Part shown: positions 1-11,144 of the stretch, one piece after another
Position numbering within the stretch: position 1 is the first letter of the stretch
How the letters are laid out: the number at the start of each line of letters is the position of its first letter
From: Cerioporus squamosus
Lineage: Eukaryota > Basidiomycota > Agaricomycetes > Polyporales > Polyporaceae
Assembly (NCBI GenBank): GCA_022592435.1
Contig: JABYQS010000791.1
Coordinates: 1-13,210, forward strand
DNA length: 13,210 nt
Direction: 5' to 3'
Position numbers and translations under genes: made by a program
The notes under the pieces: model-generated
Told to the model about the DNA's origin: nothing
The model's database searches: none
The model's input: the letters and a program-made list of their open reading frames with translations, nothing else

Positions 1-1279
1 TCCCTATTCATGTTCATCCTCACGTTCAGGACCGTGTTCCGAAACGATCGTCGCAGAAGGGTGAACTATGGGATGCTTGCGGCTACGTGTGCCCTGCTTC
101 TACTTTCATCGGCGGTGAGTTGTTTTCCATGGCGTATACGCACTCAATTAAGCGGAGTTCGCAGGAAATGGGAGTCAACATCGCACGCCTGTACCAAGGG
201 TTCATCTCCAAAGGCCCCGCTCTTCCTGGGGATCCGAAGAGTACTTCTCTTCCGCCACGGATGCGACATTCCTGGTCAAGAGCTGCTTGTATAACGCCCA
301 GACGGTCGTCCTTGACGCCGTTGTGGTACGTCTTCCCATCCATACCACATGCATGTTGTAAACTCACCCAGCCAGATTTACCGCGCGTACGTGGTATGGC
401 AGAATTTACTGGTGATCCTAGCACCAGCTGTAGGATGGTGCGGCCTAGTCGGTATGTTTTCTCTTGCTCAGGTTGTCATGCAACTCTGACGCGTTGTGTA
501 AGCGGCCTGCGTGGGCTTGAACGTGTCGTTCTCGAGAACCTTGACAGACGCTCAGGCGCGCGATATCATTGGCAGAGTCACCGGGCGATGGATCATGGCT
601 ACGTACTCGCTGACTCTCGCCACTAACCTGTTGACAACTGGTATGTGGATCAGCATATATATGTGCTGTGCTCACGCCAACTAACAACGGACAGTCATTC
701 TCGCACTCAAAATCTGGCAAGTGGCAAGGCGGTCCGCACGTTACCTGTCCGAAAGCAGCCTCACCCCAATCTTACGTGTCGTCGTGGAGAGCGGCGCGAT
801 CTACTCTGTGACTGTTGCCGCGGCACTCGTCGCCTTCCTCGCCAAGTCGAATGCTGTATATGTGATACTTGATATGGCGAGTGACATCTTCCAGTCTGTC
901 TTCCTCTTCCGCTGACCGCAATTGTCAGATATCACCAATCATCTGCATTGTATTCAGCATGATCATCGTTCGTGTCAGCTCCACCACGGAAAACGACAGG
1001 CATACATTCAGCGCATCGACGAACCGCACTCCGGAATGGACGACCCAGTTCCCGCGCAACCTCCGTCACCGTCGAGAAGGCAGCAGCTTCGTCATGGGAG
1101 ACACTGGCATATCCATCGAAATCACCGAGGCCGTTCACATCGACCCAGAGATGACGCCTAGCGACCTGAAGCCGCCGGGCATAGTGCCTGAGGGAGATGC
1201 GTCTGCGGGCACGATGACTCCGGATCTCCACTACAGGGATGCAGCCGATGTGCGCAAGGCGTCCGAGGAGCCCGTCTGA
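1..1279 (+). pseudogene. Seven-transmembrane fungal membrane protein, copy 1 (5' partial, frameshifted)
   Basis: Spliced exons give a polytopic protein of the kind common as paralogue families in Agaricomycetes; its biochemical role is unknown. Exons I read: <1-114, 165-325, 376-451, 503-640, 695-876 and 929-1279, with introns of 50-54 nt. Hydrophobic segments include NYGMLAATCALLLL, a segment around KSCLYNAQTVVLDAVV, LLVILAPAVGWCGLV, ATYSLTLATNLLTT, the VVVESGAIYS segment, and SPIICIVFSMIIVRVS, followed by a hydrophilic C-tail ending in a stop at 1277-1279. The gene runs off the left edge, so the first membrane segment and start are missing. Exon 165-325 is 161 nt although both flanking introns are phase 0: after PGDP the frame breaks near 231-238 and resumes as EEYFSSATDATF in the next frame, which fits a one-base deletion. 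The intron at 877-928 starts with GC, not GT. Family assignment is from remembered consensus plus agreement with the second copy. Whether this is a true pseudogene or a base error is open. Confidence 0.72.
877..928 (+). other. Intron of copy 1 with GC instead of GT donor
   Basis: The reading frame runs to VYVILDM at 876 and resumes at 929 with ISPIICIVFSM, in phase 0, exactly where the family sequence is continuous. The intervening 52 nt end in tcag but begin gcgagt, one transition away from the usual gtgagt donor. GC-AG introns do exist, so this may still splice, but the other introns in this gene have GT donors. Confidence 0.55.
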
Positions 1280-2292
1280 CTTGCCGCTACCTAGGACTCC
1301 TGCTCCATGTTGACATCCTCAATGTACAGTATACATTTTCTGGTGAACGTAATCTGAGGGAGCGCTACCATGAAGGATGGGAACCACATCGTGAGCACCC
1401 TTCCCTATCAATAACGTCACGCCCGGCTGGACTGACCGGGGTGACTGCGCATGGTGATACGCCTGGTTGGGCGGTGTTCGCTCGTTGCCGCGGTGCAGTC
1501 GAAGCCTAATGAGGTAGGTAGTCTATACCAGGCTCTGGAGGGTTAACGTGAATGCTGATGGGTAGTGACGGTACAGGGCTGGCAGCGGCGTCGAGTGCAT
1601 TCAATAATGACCGGGCGCAGCCGACTGTCCTCGAGAGCGTCTCAGAAGCCTCCCGGGTTGCCGCTCCCGACAACCTGCACTGAACTCATCCTCTGCTCCG
1701 AAGGATGATACGCGAGCTCCCTGCCTTCTTCTGTCTTCTCCACCGATGTGGTCCTTTGCCGACCTTGCTCCCCGATCTATCCACTTGAAACGACCACTCA
1801 CGGCGTTGGCTGCTGCCTGCGGCGAGGTGAGCACTTCGCTCGTGAACATCTTCCTAGCCTATTCTACTCATGCACGCTTGGTTGGAGGCTCAGTCAATCC
1901 GCCTACCAAAGGTTCATAGCGTAGATATTGGAGGCCATCTAATGAAGTGCACGAAGGATCGTGACCCTCGCGTCATCGTGAGGTTCGTATGCTGTCGCTA
2001 TTTCAGACCAACCGGCGTTGAACATCGAATGGCTGACTAGGCCCCAGAAGCTTTGCGGATGCCATTGCGCCGCGACACAATCACTGTGCAGCGGTTCTCT
2101 GGCTTACCCGAATTCTTCAACATATCGCCGCAGGCCCGCACCTTCCATCCCGTCTTGCACACAACGCGCAGCGCAGGCAACGTTCTCAGTATTCGGTTAT
2201 TCTCAGAGTTGCTAGCCCATGCCGAGTGGGAGAACGCATTCTGGACCTGTCACCTCTGCAAGAGCGGCACATATGAACGGCGCGGCACTCTG
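1280..2292. other. Intergenic stretch, no recognisable gene
   Basis: About 1 kb between the stop of copy 1 and the first recognisable exon of copy 2. Open frames here (for example minus strand 1601-1849 and plus strand from 2053) have no sequence I recognise, no splice-consistent continuation and no hydrophobic segments of the flanking family. It presumably holds the copy 1 terminator and the promoter and 5' exon(s) of copy 2, but I could not locate the latter. Confidence 0.5.
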
Positions 2293-3719
2293 ATGCTCAT
2301 CCTGACGATGTGGATACTCCTTGGACACGGGCACAGACGCCGTCCGAACTACGCCATGTTGACCGCGTCTTGTGCTCTCTTTGTCCTCGCTACCTCGGTC
2401 AGTGAGCTCTACTCCTCTCGTCGTTGTGCTTCAGCTCAAGTTTGACGTGGTTCCAGAAGATGACCGTAAACATCATCAGGGTGTACCAAGCTTTTGTCAC
2501 CGTCGGGCCTCACGTCCACGGGAGGCCGGAGGCATACTTCGAGAACTTGTCTCATGCTACGTTTCTTGTCAAGAGCTGCTTGTATTGCAGGCAGACGTTG
2601 ATCATCGATGGTGTGGTGGTACGTGAGCATCGCTTCCAGTCGCCCAGCCAAGCGTGTTCCCAGCCGTGCACTGACTATGATACTTACCCCGATGGCAGAT
2701 ATACAGGGTGTACGTGGTGTGGAAGAACATCCACGTCGTTGTACTCCCTGTATTGGCGTGGTGCGGACTGCTTGGTGAGGACCAGCAACACTCTTCAACG
2801 AGCAATTGCGACTGACCTGGAGGGACTGTATCCTATATCCAACTCAGCTGCTAGCATTGGAACCAACATCGCGCTCGTACAGCAAGCAGGCCTGCCCTTC
2901 GAACCCCCTAGTCGTCCCATGGATCACGGCAATATACGCACATGACCTCAGCACAAACTTCCTCTCTACCGGTCAGCCTGCTGCCCGCTGTCTGTCCCTG
3001 GTTGCTCTGCTCACGTCGCCCCAGCACTCCTCGCGTATCGCCTCTGGAGCATCGTCCGCGCGACCTCCCGGTATCGGTGAGTCTGAGACGGGACTCGCGC
3101 CGATCCTGTGTGTGGTCATGGAGAGCGGCGCAATATACTCCGCTACGATCGGCGCGGGCATGCTCCTCTTCCTTGTGCACTCGAACGCCGTCTTCATCTT
3201 GATGGACAGGGTGCGTCCCCTCCCCCAGACCTCTACCGTGCCCGTACTCGTTCTCCCTGGGTCACCGCGCAGCCTCGTGGCGAGGACCAGGAGGTGCAGA
3301 AATCCTGTACTGAGTATTATCTTGCCCACCGAAAGACGTCTTCCATGATCTCCATCGTCTTCAACATGATCGTCGTCCGCGTCGGACTCGCCCAAGAACG
3401 CCGCTCGAACCGCTGCTCGACAAGATCGCAGCAGACGGGCTCGCGTTTCGTCGCGGTTGGAATTTCTACACGAAACGCGATACAGAACTTGCAGGACCGG
3501 GAGGGCCATCCAGCAGGGGACGCAGACATCGAGCTCGATGACGTCACGGTGAAGATTACGCAGCTCCTCGACGCACTGGAGGGACCGTCAGCAGACGAGG
3601 TGAACGGAAGGCCCGACGTGACTTGGCAGGGCCAACATTGGCAGCGTGTCCGGATGCGACTGGTCGGGATACGTCGTCAAGACCGGGCGGTCGGGCTTGT
3701 ACCGGATGCTTCGGCATAA
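2293..3719 (+). pseudogene. Seven-transmembrane fungal membrane protein, copy 2 (5' end unresolved, two frameshifts)
   Basis: A diverged tandem paralogue of the gene at 1-1279, same strand, same order of membrane segments and similar intron positions. Exons I read: 2293-2397, 2457-2618, 2699-2774, 2848-2971, 3025-3210 and 3336-3719. Matching blocks include RRRPNYAMLTASCALF, SHATFLVKSCLY, IYRVYVVW, PWITAIYAHDLSTNFLST, PILCVVMESGAIYS and SMISIVFNMIVVRVGLA. Two breaks are visible. In exon 2848-2971 the frame changes at a run of five C (2904-2908), and dropping one C restores PLVVPWITA. In exon 3025-3210 the frame changes at 3075-3078, and reading straight on gives a TGA at 3078-3080. The last intron (3211-3335) is 125 nt, longer than the rest. 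The C-terminal region stays open to a stop at 3717-3719. The true N-terminus was not found: the Met at 2293 lies inside the first membrane segment. Function unknown. Confidence 0.68.
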
Positions 3720-4056
3720 TTTGCTTGTACTAGTATTTGGATCATTGAGGAGCCGAGAGAAGAGGATTGACTACACAATTATCTGAATCGGTCACCCCTG
3801 TACCACTGATGTTCGAAGTACACGCACTCTGTATTCGCTTCACCCTGACCTACCGCTCCTCGGTAGACTGGCTAGAGAAGCTCATCGCACGACTGCCCCA
3901 CACTAATCCCGGGGTTTACAACCATATCGTATTGCCAGATCCTGCTACGAAAACAGACAGAGACAACAGAAACGCTCGAGCGCATATATCCATCCCATCT
4001 CTGCGGATCGCCAGACGCGCCCAGCAGTTACGTGCGATAGGAGCCCGGAGCTTAGC
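3720..4056. other. Convergent intergenic region between membrane protein copy 2 and SDH1
   Basis: The plus-strand membrane protein gene ends at 3719 and the minus-strand SDH1 stop codon is at 4057-4059, so this stretch should hold both 3' untranslated regions. A 97-codon plus-strand open frame (3767-4060) crosses into the SDH1 3' exon and encodes nothing I recognise. I saw no clear canonical polyadenylation hexamer on the SDH1 strand. Confidence 0.5.
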
Positions 4057-6589
<2,533 letters not shown>

Positions 6590-7117
6590 GGCGTCGAGGA
6601 GGTCGCGAACGACAAGGATGTCGCGGACGACGATGAGGAAAGGGTGTAAAGCAGCGTCTGCGTTTGCTCAGACGTCGACCAGCGGGCCTCGGCTCCTGCT
6701 CACCGAAACTCCGGTTGCGGCCGAAACCAATCAGAGCCCCGTGATTTCTGAGTTCTCTTCCGCTTTCCCCGCATTTCTCCCTGGCGCTTATGCGTTTTCA
6801 CGAGGGCCGCGTACTAGGCCTTGTCTCCCCTAGGCAGACGATTGGCGGCGGGTCTATTGAGTGGGGGAAGGACAACCAAAGCTTCACCATCGCGCAGACG
6901 AGCTACGTGGTATGCGCAATTCCATACTTAAACATAGTACTGGATACATCCTGTCGTCGTATACTGAATAATGATAGAGCGATAATGTTACCGTCAGTCT
7001 GCCTGCTGACCGGGACCCATGAACCCGCTACGGGAGCGACCCTACCTGCAGATATCTACCCTGCCCTCGGTGTAACGCCCAGGCGTAGTCATCAGTGTCG
7101 TAGCATATGTGGCGAGC
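6590..7117. other. Intergenic region: SDH1 promoter and AA9 3' flank
   Basis: This 528-nt gap separates two minus-strand genes arranged head to tail. The part near 6590-6800 should contain the SDH1 promoter and 5' untranslated region; apart from the CCAAT core I saw no convincing TATA box. The part near 7000-7117 should hold the AA9 3' untranslated region. Plus-strand open frames here (for example 6790-7137) show no recognisable protein. Confidence 0.5.
6727..6731 (+). promoter_or_regulatory. CCAAT box upstream of SDH1 (inverted relative to the gene)
   Basis: The sequence accaatca lies about 140 nt upstream of the SDH1 start codon on the opposite strand. CCAATCA-type sites are the target of the heteromeric Hap/CBF complex, which controls respiratory genes including succinate dehydrogenase in yeasts and other fungi. 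Position and core match are suggestive only; a 5-base core occurs often by chance. Confidence 0.4.
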
Positions 7118-8376
7118 TTAGTCGAGGTTGCGCATAACTCGGCTGAGGCGGCGTGGGCGATACTCCTCACGGGCATAGTTGCCGTTCATGTCGTAGCAGC
7201 TACCGGAGCCGCTGGTAGACGAGCTTGAGGGAGCAGCAGAGGACGCAGACGCCGACGGGATGGAGGACGAGGCGCTGGTAGTGCTGTTGGCCGAAGCGTT
7301 GTTCCCGCTGCCACTGCCGCTGGAGCCTGCCGCGACGAAGGAGGCGATCGCTGGGCCGGGGAAGGTGTAGGTGAAACCCGGGTTGTAGACCTATGAACAG
7401 AGTGAGTGAGTCGAGGACATCGTAAGGCGAAAGCAGCAGCGCAGACATACGTCGGGAGTCAGGATACCAGGCTCGGTGTCGGAGTACGCGCCGGGGAAGG
7501 TGACGGTCGCGTTGGGTGCACCGTCGCCGTTGCCGCTGATGCGCACCTGCGTGCAGGACGGGTAGAACTCGGCGCCGCCATCGGACACAGCGAGCTGAAG
7601 AGCGATAATCTGTGCATAACGGTGCAAGTCAGTCATATGCGCTCTCAACAAGTATATCGTACAGCGCGTACCTCATGCCGGATGAGATAGTCGCCAGCCT
7701 GAATGTTGTTCGGGAGGTTGAACGAGTATGTTCCGCCGTTCACTAGATGGCAGACACAAGTTGTCAGCGATCTGAAAAGCCCCCTGCATGGGAGTAGTTG
7801 CATACTGATATCCTGCTGGACCCAGGCAGAGCCATCGCTCTTCTTGCCAACTTGGTCGACCTTGAACCACTGCGCGTTCGAGGCATCGAACTTGTCGCAG
7901 GTCGTGTCCCCGCAGGAGGCCATGTACGTGAGCATCGGGCCGGTGTTGTGAGGCCACTAAGCATGGGGATACCCGCGTGAGTAACATGATATGTGGGCCA
8001 AGGAGGGATGGAAAGCTCACGTTGCCACCGTTGCCGGAGGCCCATGCGAAGGTAACTTTGCTGCCAGGGTCCGCGGAAGCGACGAGAGCAGCATTCTGCG
8101 CGTTCTGGCCACACGAGAGGTTCGGGTTCGATGCGCCCTTTACGGGGTCGACGTCGTCGATGAGGCGGATGGGGCTGTCGACTGTAGATGATGCATCAGC
8201 AGTCCATCCATGATTCAGTGGCCCTGCAAGAGACAATATGACTCACCAGAAGGGTTGTTGGGGACGTTGCCTTGGTAGGTCTTGCCATCGATGGCGACGC
8301 TCCGAAGGTAACCATGGCCAAGGACGTTCGGGATGAAAGTGAGCAGAGAAGCCACGAGGATCGTTGCGGAACGCAT
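7118..8376 (-). CDS. AA9 lytic polysaccharide monooxygenase, secreted
   Basis: A copper monooxygenase of the AA9 (former GH61) family, secreted to cleave cellulose or related polysaccharides oxidatively. Six exons splice in phase: 8376-8247, 8181-8021, 7956-7806, 7742-7672, 7609-7451 and 7390-7118, with introns of 60-65 nt, giving 945 nt and 314 residues. Residues 1-20 form a signal peptide (MRSATILVASLL, ending NVLG), and cleavage exposes His21 in HGYL, the N-terminal copper ligand. The second brace histidine is His100 in WPHNTGP, and the axial tyrosine is Tyr213 in FPGAYSDTEPG. His170 (LIRHEII) and Gln192 (YPSCTQV) fit the conserved second-sphere residues, and Cys67 and Cys190 a conserved disulphide. 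Residues about 244-288 are a Ser/Gly/Ala-rich linker, followed by a tail ending YRPRRLSRVMRNLD with no CBM1 cysteine pattern. An in-frame ATG at 8421 would add 15 residues ahead of the signal peptide; I prefer 8376. Confidence 0.95.
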
Positions 8377-8573
8377 GCTGATAGCGCTCTTCGAAGCAGA
8401 AGCAGACGACTGGAGGATCATTCCTTCAAAGAGAGAGATGAAAGCTTGAAAGAGAGTGGCGATGCGACAATAGACTTGCTCGTCAAGAGCAGAGAGACTC
8501 GGAAGGAGCGAGCGAGTGGAATGGGTGGGCTGTGAGTGTGAGTTGTGAGGACGACCTGCCCCACGGACGAGCC

Positions 8574-8580
8574 ATTATAT
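8574..8580 (-). promoter_or_regulatory. Possible TATA element of the AA9 gene
   Basis: On the minus strand the sequence reads ATATAAT about 200 nt upstream of the preferred AA9 start codon. If used, transcription would begin roughly 165-175 nt before the ATG, and the leader would include the CT-rich tract just upstream of the start. This rests only on position and a short A/T-rich match in a GC-rich neighbourhood. Confidence 0.35.
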
Positions 8581-9548
8581 TCTGAACCTGTCTGTCTGGG
8601 CCGCTTTGGTATCCGACGACACGCACGACATTGCGGCTGGCCAGACACAGGGCGATGCTTTGTGGCCGGGACAATGCGCTTGTCGGGCTGCCGCTCATGA
8701 CAGCGATTGTCTCGTTCACAAGGCGGTTGTGTTTGGGCCCTCGATCCTGATTCATCGCATATGAACCATGTGTTGTGTTGTTGCTGGGCTGAACGCTGGA
8801 CGTTTGCGATCCAAACACAGACCTGGGATGCGCGTACATGCGTTGACACCCAATAACCACGTCGCCTGGATCGCCAGCCGGAATAACGAAACGTTCTCAC
8901 CCCGGTGCGGGATCCCATGCGACTCCTCCATGGAAGGAAGAAGAGTCATTTAGAGCCAATCAATCTTGACATGACACGGGGAAATCGTCGCTCACGAACC
9001 ACGTCCGTGCCGGAAGGTAGCCTCCTGCTAGACGCAGCGAGGATACAGCGCCGGTCGCCGCGCCTACTGGGACGACAAAAGACCTAGATTAGAAACATGA
9101 AGGCATCGGCCTCGATAGTCATCGCGGTTGCACGCGAGAGCCGCGCCTTCGATGTCTCCTCCGCAGTCCGGAAGATTCACTCACCGAAGTGCACCCTTTC
9201 AACGTGTACGGACAAATAGTTGGTTGTCGGGAGCAGGTTCTGCATCGCAAAAGTACTCCTGGCGCAATCGAAGACGATACCGAACCCATACTCTTCATAC
9301 GCCTGGAGAAGGACAAGCCGAGCGCGAGTGAGCGCGACGGATAAAGGAGGGTATTGCGCCGGACCCGGATTCCTTGATGGATGAGGGCCGAGGAGGACTG
9401 GCAGAAGTTCGCGCGGCTCCATCCCGGCGCAGCCCTTCCAGATATGTTTGCGTGCCATCACGCGGAGATGAGCCAATGCTGGTTCAACGTTGACAAGACC
9501 TCCAGGATGCTCGATACGAAGGCGCAGCGACGTTGCACGCGGTTGGTA
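8581..9548. other. Region without a recognised gene upstream of AA9
   Basis: This is the far-upstream flank of the AA9 gene and the 3' flank of the dehydrogenase pseudogene. The longest candidate is a 99-codon minus-strand open frame at 9177-9476. Its translation contains LLQAYEEYGFGIVFDC, which reads like ordinary globular protein but matches no family I can name, and no in-phase splice continuation was clear on either side. It may be a gene remnant or chance. A CCAAT core is present at 8956-8960. Confidence 0.4.
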
Positions 9549-10814
9549 TCAGCGGCTCTTCACCTCGTTCTCGAGCCATTCCTACAGCTCTCAGCCAGGT
9601 TCGGGATGGGTTGTCTCCTTCTCTGAGTTCCCCACCCTCGCTCATGGAATCAGGTACTGGCATGGACGTGCACGTGTAAGCCATGCGGCATGGAACCGGG
9701 GGTAGAGAAACACGAGATACGTACCTGTCATCCGAGATTGGCACCCCAATAATTGATCCCGGCGTACAGTTGGGTGAGCGCGCCCATCGGTGCAGGATAC
9801 AGCGTGAAATTCTAACGCGGATAGCCATGAGAAGCGCTCAGGCAGAACGCTATGCGACACTTCCCATCCAAGTCTTGCGTACCGTGCAATGTCGACCTTT
9901 GGGATGGGTCTGCGCAGGTCGGTCTTGTGGTTCGCCGGGTGAAGCAAGTCGGAGACAATGCCCTGCTCCGCGTATCGTCTGTGCAGTTCATTCGTGAGCA
10001 CCACCTTCGCCTGCGGACGGAGCGGAAGTGTGTTAATGAAGACAGGCACCATCGGTGCGGATCCCAGCACTCAAAAACTTGCTCCGCGAGTACAGCTTCA
10101 TCGTGCCGGCCTTGATGCGCTTCGGGAGGCTTCGGGCCATCGCGGATGGTGTCGAAGTCGATCCGTAAAACGAAGGAGTATCCCGTGGACGACGTATTGA
10201 TAACGCGTGCTTTGCCTTCAGGGGATGTCTTCGCAGACACGATCATCGAGCGCAGGAGCTACTTGGTGAGGTAGAAATGCCCTGCGCACACGCGGGGGAG
10301 ATGTGGATGCGGATGGAGGCAGGCCACACACCGATCACCTTCGTGCCGCAATGTATATCATATCCGCCCAACTCGACCGACGAGGGATACATTGGCCTCG
10401 CGCTGTTAAAGAGAACGTCGAGCCGCTGCTCTAACCTGCAGGATTGTGATGTGGGAAACTAGTACCTCGACAGCATGACTCGAGCACGTACTTGAAAAGC
10501 TCCGACACGGCGTCTTCATTCGGGTTGAACTCGGCGAGGTGGACCTGCACGAAGAACGCTGTCTTGCCTGTCTTCCCTCGAAGATCGTCGATCGCTCCCT
10601 GGACCTTCTGTGAATTACGTGCTGCGATGTAGACCGTCGTCTTGTTGATTAGCTGGGCCAGCAGGAAATGATTATAAAACAGCCAAATTACCGTGATGGA
10701 CCCTCTAACCTTGACCGTCTCTCTGCCAATGTCTGTTTCCCCTGGAAGGTCAGGGATTTGGTCGACGTCCCATTTCGGCTTCGGTGGGAATAGATTGGCG
10801 CATGCGCCTGACAT
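9549..10814 (-). pseudogene. Short-chain dehydrogenase/reductase pseudogene (retinol dehydrogenase/WWOX-like fungal SDR)
   Basis: Clear remains of a fungal NAD(P)-dependent short-chain dehydrogenase. Recognisable blocks in order: FPPKPKWDVDQIPDLPG, TVYIAARNSQK, QRLDVLF, GHFYLTK, KARVINTSSTGY, IDFDTIRDGP, LYSRSKF (the YxxxK catalytic pair), VVLTNELHRRYAEQGIVS, APMGALTQLYAG, then YLIP and EWLENEVKSR. Early exons 10814-10710, 10652-10492 and 10435-10332 splice in phase. Damage is extensive. The TGGxxGIG cofactor loop is reduced to ETDIG. NNAG has become NSAR, and the Asn of the NVLG block has become Lys in GTKVIG. A TAG lies at 10259-10261, and a 10-nt near-duplication at 10120-10136 shifts the frame just before the catalytic block. 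Further in-frame stops are TGA 9728-9730, TGA 9642-9644 (where the family has Trp in YLIPWARVG), TGA 9591-9593 and TAG 9582-9584. Consensus comparisons are from memory of the family. It cannot encode a functional full-length enzyme. Confidence 0.88.
10120..10136 (-). repeat. 10-nt near-tandem duplication causing a frameshift in the SDR pseudogene
   Basis: The heptamer cttcggg occurs at 10120-10126 and again at 10130-10136, ten bases apart. On the coding (minus) strand, removing one 10-nt unit joins IDFDTIRDGPK directly to RIKAGTMKLYSRSKF in one frame, the order expected for the family. With the unit present the frame shifts and the YxxxK block is lost. The interval is too short to be an intron. 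Confidence 0.75.
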
Positions 10815-11144
10815 GACAGTGCTGGGGTGCTGAGAACGAGAAGCGAGACGACAATACTCAGCTCTGAGCCTGAGCCACATAGAGGCGTACGCCCCAAACT
10901 CTACGTTGAAGCCCTACGGAGGTCAGTGCCGCTGGGATCGCCACAACGACGTGTGTGCATTACAATACGTAGATGCCACATCCCGACGCGATTATTGGAG
11001 ACTGTCCGATCAAGAAACCGCAAACGTTGACACACCACTTGTGATGTTCTTGGATATCCACTCGTCTATGTACACTACACGTCTGTCGCGAATCCGGTCA
11101 GAAGGCAACCGATCGTACTGAAAGGCTACTTACCACTACACTTT
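10815..11144. other. Intergenic gap between two minus-strand loci
   Basis: This 330-nt stretch lies upstream of the dehydrogenase pseudogene start and downstream of the ornithine cyclodeaminase family stop codon. Short plus-strand open frames here show nothing recognisable. It should hold the remains of the dehydrogenase promoter and the 3' untranslated region of the next gene. Confidence 0.45.

Noticed and set aside
87..626. Long plus-strand open frame of 179 codons
   Set aside because: It overlaps copy 1 across introns; only its early part coincides with a real exon frame, and the rest is intron read-through and out-of-frame exon.
2053..2445. Plus-strand frame that could supply the N-terminus of membrane protein copy 2
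   Set aside because: Upstream of about 2281 the translation shows no membrane segment or family similarity, so it was not accepted as the true 5' exon.
7118..7200. CBM1 cellulose-binding module at the AA9 C-terminus
   Set aside because: Only one Cys and none of the spaced aromatics are present.
8377..8421. Upstream in-frame ATG of the AA9 gene at 8421
   Set aside because: It would place 15 polar residues ahead of the hydrophobic signal core; the ATG at 8376 gives a normal 20-residue signal peptide ending right before the copper-ligand histidine.
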